A DNA stretch of 22,610 nucleotides from IMG/VR virus record IMGVR_UViG_3300035698_022552, positions 1-22,610 of that record, one strand, 5' to 3'. This document shows positions 21,426 to 22,610 of the stretch, piece after piece. A program made the translations under genes and the position numbers. The notes under the pieces were generated by a model that was not told the DNA's origin, searched no databases, and saw only the letters and a list, made by a program, of their open reading frames with translations. This stretch comes from a virus. Within the stretch, counting starts at the first letter, position 1; the number at the start of each line of letters is the position of its first letter.

Positions 21426-22333
21426 GATCTGTCAGCTCCTTTATTCATTTTTTGGTACCACTGGAATTCGATACTCCTCATGCTGCGGTTGGTGGTAAGG
21501 GAGAACTCCCGGAAGGCAATGTACGGTTTCTCACTGGCTTTGACCATGGCCTTAAGGGTGTCTCGTTCATCGTTCGTCCACCTGGTGGATGCCCTCGGCG
21601 CCTCTTTTGATCTCTCGCATCTCGAACTTGGGCAGGTCACGTACTCTTTTCGGTCCAGGACGTCCCGGCTGATGAAGGGGTGGCCCTTACGTCGGAGCGT
21701 ACCAGTTATATCGATCATCCCCTCTGTCCGAATGAATTTCCCGACAGCGTACATCCGGTTCGGGTCATCCATGATCTGGCCGTCCCGACGCTTCGGCGGT
21801 TCCTCATCTTCGATCCTGCCTCTTTTCATTTCCGGTGTGCAGTACCCCAGGACTACCCCACACCCTGCGATTCCCTCGTCGTGAGCAAAGATAAACCGGC
21901 TCGTTCCTTCCCTGAAGCCTTTCGGCGCTTTCCGGAAGCCTCGGAGAATCCCGTGCAGTTCGACCTCGTCGATGAAGGAGTCAACCGTTGGATATGCAGT
22001 GTACCCGACCCAGATCATGAAGTCCTCCCCTTTCTTGAGGTACTCGATTTCGGTCGATTCAGGCTCCTCTGCTGCCACCTGGGGCTCCTCCTGCTCGGCA
22101 GGTATGTCCTGGTCTGCCTCCTCCTCCTGCTGTCCTCCCTGGTACACGCTCCGCAAGCATCCTTCTTCCATGTCGAAGGAAATCTCCCGTTTGCCAATCA
22201 TGATCGGGAAGTCGTCGCGGATGTCGAGCATTTTATCGAACTCCAGTTTCATGAGCGAATACTCTTTGGTCTCTTCGTCGAAATCCCCTCGTATCTTCGC
22301 TTCTTTCATGATGTGCTTGATCATTTTCTCCAT
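21422..22333 (-). CDS. Unknown protein with acidic linker and Myb/SANT-like C-terminus
   Basis: A 303-residue protein; ATG 22333 is chosen because GGGAG precedes it by seven bases. Layout: a helical N-terminal region (1-60); a Glu/Gln-rich linker (68-95); a central domain from FMIWVGYTAYP to about VLDRKEYVTC, with RFIFAHDEG and VVLGYC strands that vaguely recall PUA/ASCH-type beta barrels; and a C-terminal segment STRWTNDERDTLKAMV...SIEFQWYQKM with the spaced tryptophans (Trp252, Trp292) of Myb/SANT DNA-binding repeats. I do not recognise the whole. The Myb-like tail suggests DNA contact, perhaps regulation or DNA processing. It is the largest gene of the leftward operon. Confidence 0.68.
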   Translation of the reverse strand: MEKMIKHIMKEAKIRGDFDEETKEYSLMKLEFDKMLDIRDDFPIMIGKREISFDMEEGCLRSVYQGGQQEEEADQDIPAEQEEPQVAAEEPESTEIEYLKKGEDFMIWVGYTAYPTVDSFIDEVELHGILRGFRKAPKGFREGTSRFIFAHDEGIAGCGVVLGYCTPEMKRGRIEDEEPPKRRDGQIMDDPNRMYAVGKFIRTEGMIDITGTLRRKGHPFISRDVLDRKEYVTCPSSRCERSKEAPRASTRWTNDERDTLKAMVKASEKPYIAFREFSLTTNRSMRSIEFQWYQKMNKGADRS

Positions 22334-22355
22334 TTTTGTTCTCCCTTGTATAGAA

Positions 22356-22610
22356 CTACATTTTAGCGGCACATTTTGGGCCAAAGCCCGTCTCAATGCT
22401 TTCCGGCACGGTCAGCTTCTTGCCACACTTTCCGCATCGGCCTTCGTGGTACACTTTCACTTGGTCAGGTATGCTCCCCATGTATACATGATTCCAGAGC
22501 CATGTAAATGCCTTGTAGCAAGAGGACTCTGTGGACACCTTGCTTTTAGCCGTCCGCTTGAATTTACCGTGTGAGATGACTCCAATGTACTTATAATCCG
22601 CTGTGTTATC
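22356..22610 (-). CDS. DUF6011-like zinc protein, cut by the right edge
   Basis: The frame is open from the window edge (22610) to the stop at 22356, giving 84 visible residues without a start, so this is the C-terminal part of a longer leftward gene. Near the end, HEGRCGKCGKKLTVPESI followed by TGFGPKCAAKM matches the DUF6011 treble-clef pattern (H-x-G-x-C-x2-CG-x-x-LT-x-P-x-S-I-x-x-G-x-GP-x-C), common in phage and mobile-element proteins, often at the end of replication- or nuclease-related chains. Upstream residues (YIGVISHGKF and AFTWLWNHV) look like the small beta-domain that usually precedes it. A short version starting at GTG 22538 is possible but has no clear ribosome binding site. 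Confidence 0.7.
   Translation of the reverse strand, partial: DNTADYKYIGVISHGKFKRTAKSKVSTESSCYKAFTWLWNHVYMGSIPDQVKVYHEGRCGKCGKKLTVPESIETGFGPKCAAKM

Noticed and set aside
21680-22366. Long plus-strand frame opposite the Myb-like gene
   Set aside because: Composition is that of an antisense frame (rich in Leu, Phe, Pro, Ser, His) and no ribosome binding site precedes it; the minus strand carries coupled starts and a clear Shine-Dalgarno.
1-22610. DatZ-type HD-domain dATP phosphohydrolase and QueC
   Set aside because: I looked for the HD pattern and the QueC SGGxDS loop in the predicted proteins and found neither; absence applies to this window only.

Overview
The window looks like the early/replication region of a tailed DNA virus (Caudoviricetes-like; phage of a bacterium or possibly an archaeon). 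Support comes from tightly packed genes with ATGA-type overlaps, strong GGAGG ribosome binding sites, a near-complete phage replication/recombination set, two HNH endonuclease genes of homing type, and many small orphan genes. No structural, lysis or packaging gene is recognisable, and neither is a tRNA, CRISPR array or integrase. AGG/AGA arginine codons are very common; the host cannot be named from sequence alone.

Layout. A leftward gene enters from the left edge (1-203) and faces a rightward operon across a 134-bp divergent region that holds a promoter-like element and an inverted repeat. The rightward genes run from 338 to 20677 in blocks: (a) RuvC-like nuclease and SNF2-family ATPase; (b) three small orphans separated by an intrinsic terminator; (c) Cas4/RecB-like Fe-S nuclease, Sak4-like ATPase, a COG2509-type FAD oxidoreductase, an SSB-like protein, a primase-polymerase and an SF1 helicase; (d) a small HTH protein followed by queD, queE, an HNH gene and folE; (e) a three-domain QueD-like/deoxyribosyltransferase-like/DUF550 fusion, a class II ribonucleotide reductase, a DpdA-like base transglycosylase, an orphan, an adenylosuccinate synthetase homologue (PurA/PurZ) and a family A DNA polymerase; (f) a second HNH gene with expanded zinc-knuckle repeats. 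A hairpin at 20551-20580 marks convergence with a leftward operon (22610-20589) of small proteins, a Myb-like protein and a DUF6011 zinc protein cut by the right edge.

How the genes may work together. FolE, QueD and QueE convert GTP to 7-carboxy-7-deazaguanine, and DpdA-type enzymes swap such bases for guanine in DNA. Independently, the DUF550 domain (dATP/dGTP pyrophosphohydrolase), the PurA/PurZ protein and the adjacent DNA polymerase resemble the set that replaces adenine by 2-aminoadenine (Z). The most interesting reading is a virus equipped to alter both purines of its DNA, with B12-dependent ribonucleotide reductase supplying deoxynucleotides. The family calls are well supported by motifs. 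That the PurA homologue makes Z, and that both systems act on one genome, is inference: no QueC and no DatZ lie in the window, and the PurA homologue keeps the general-base Asp of ordinary PurA.
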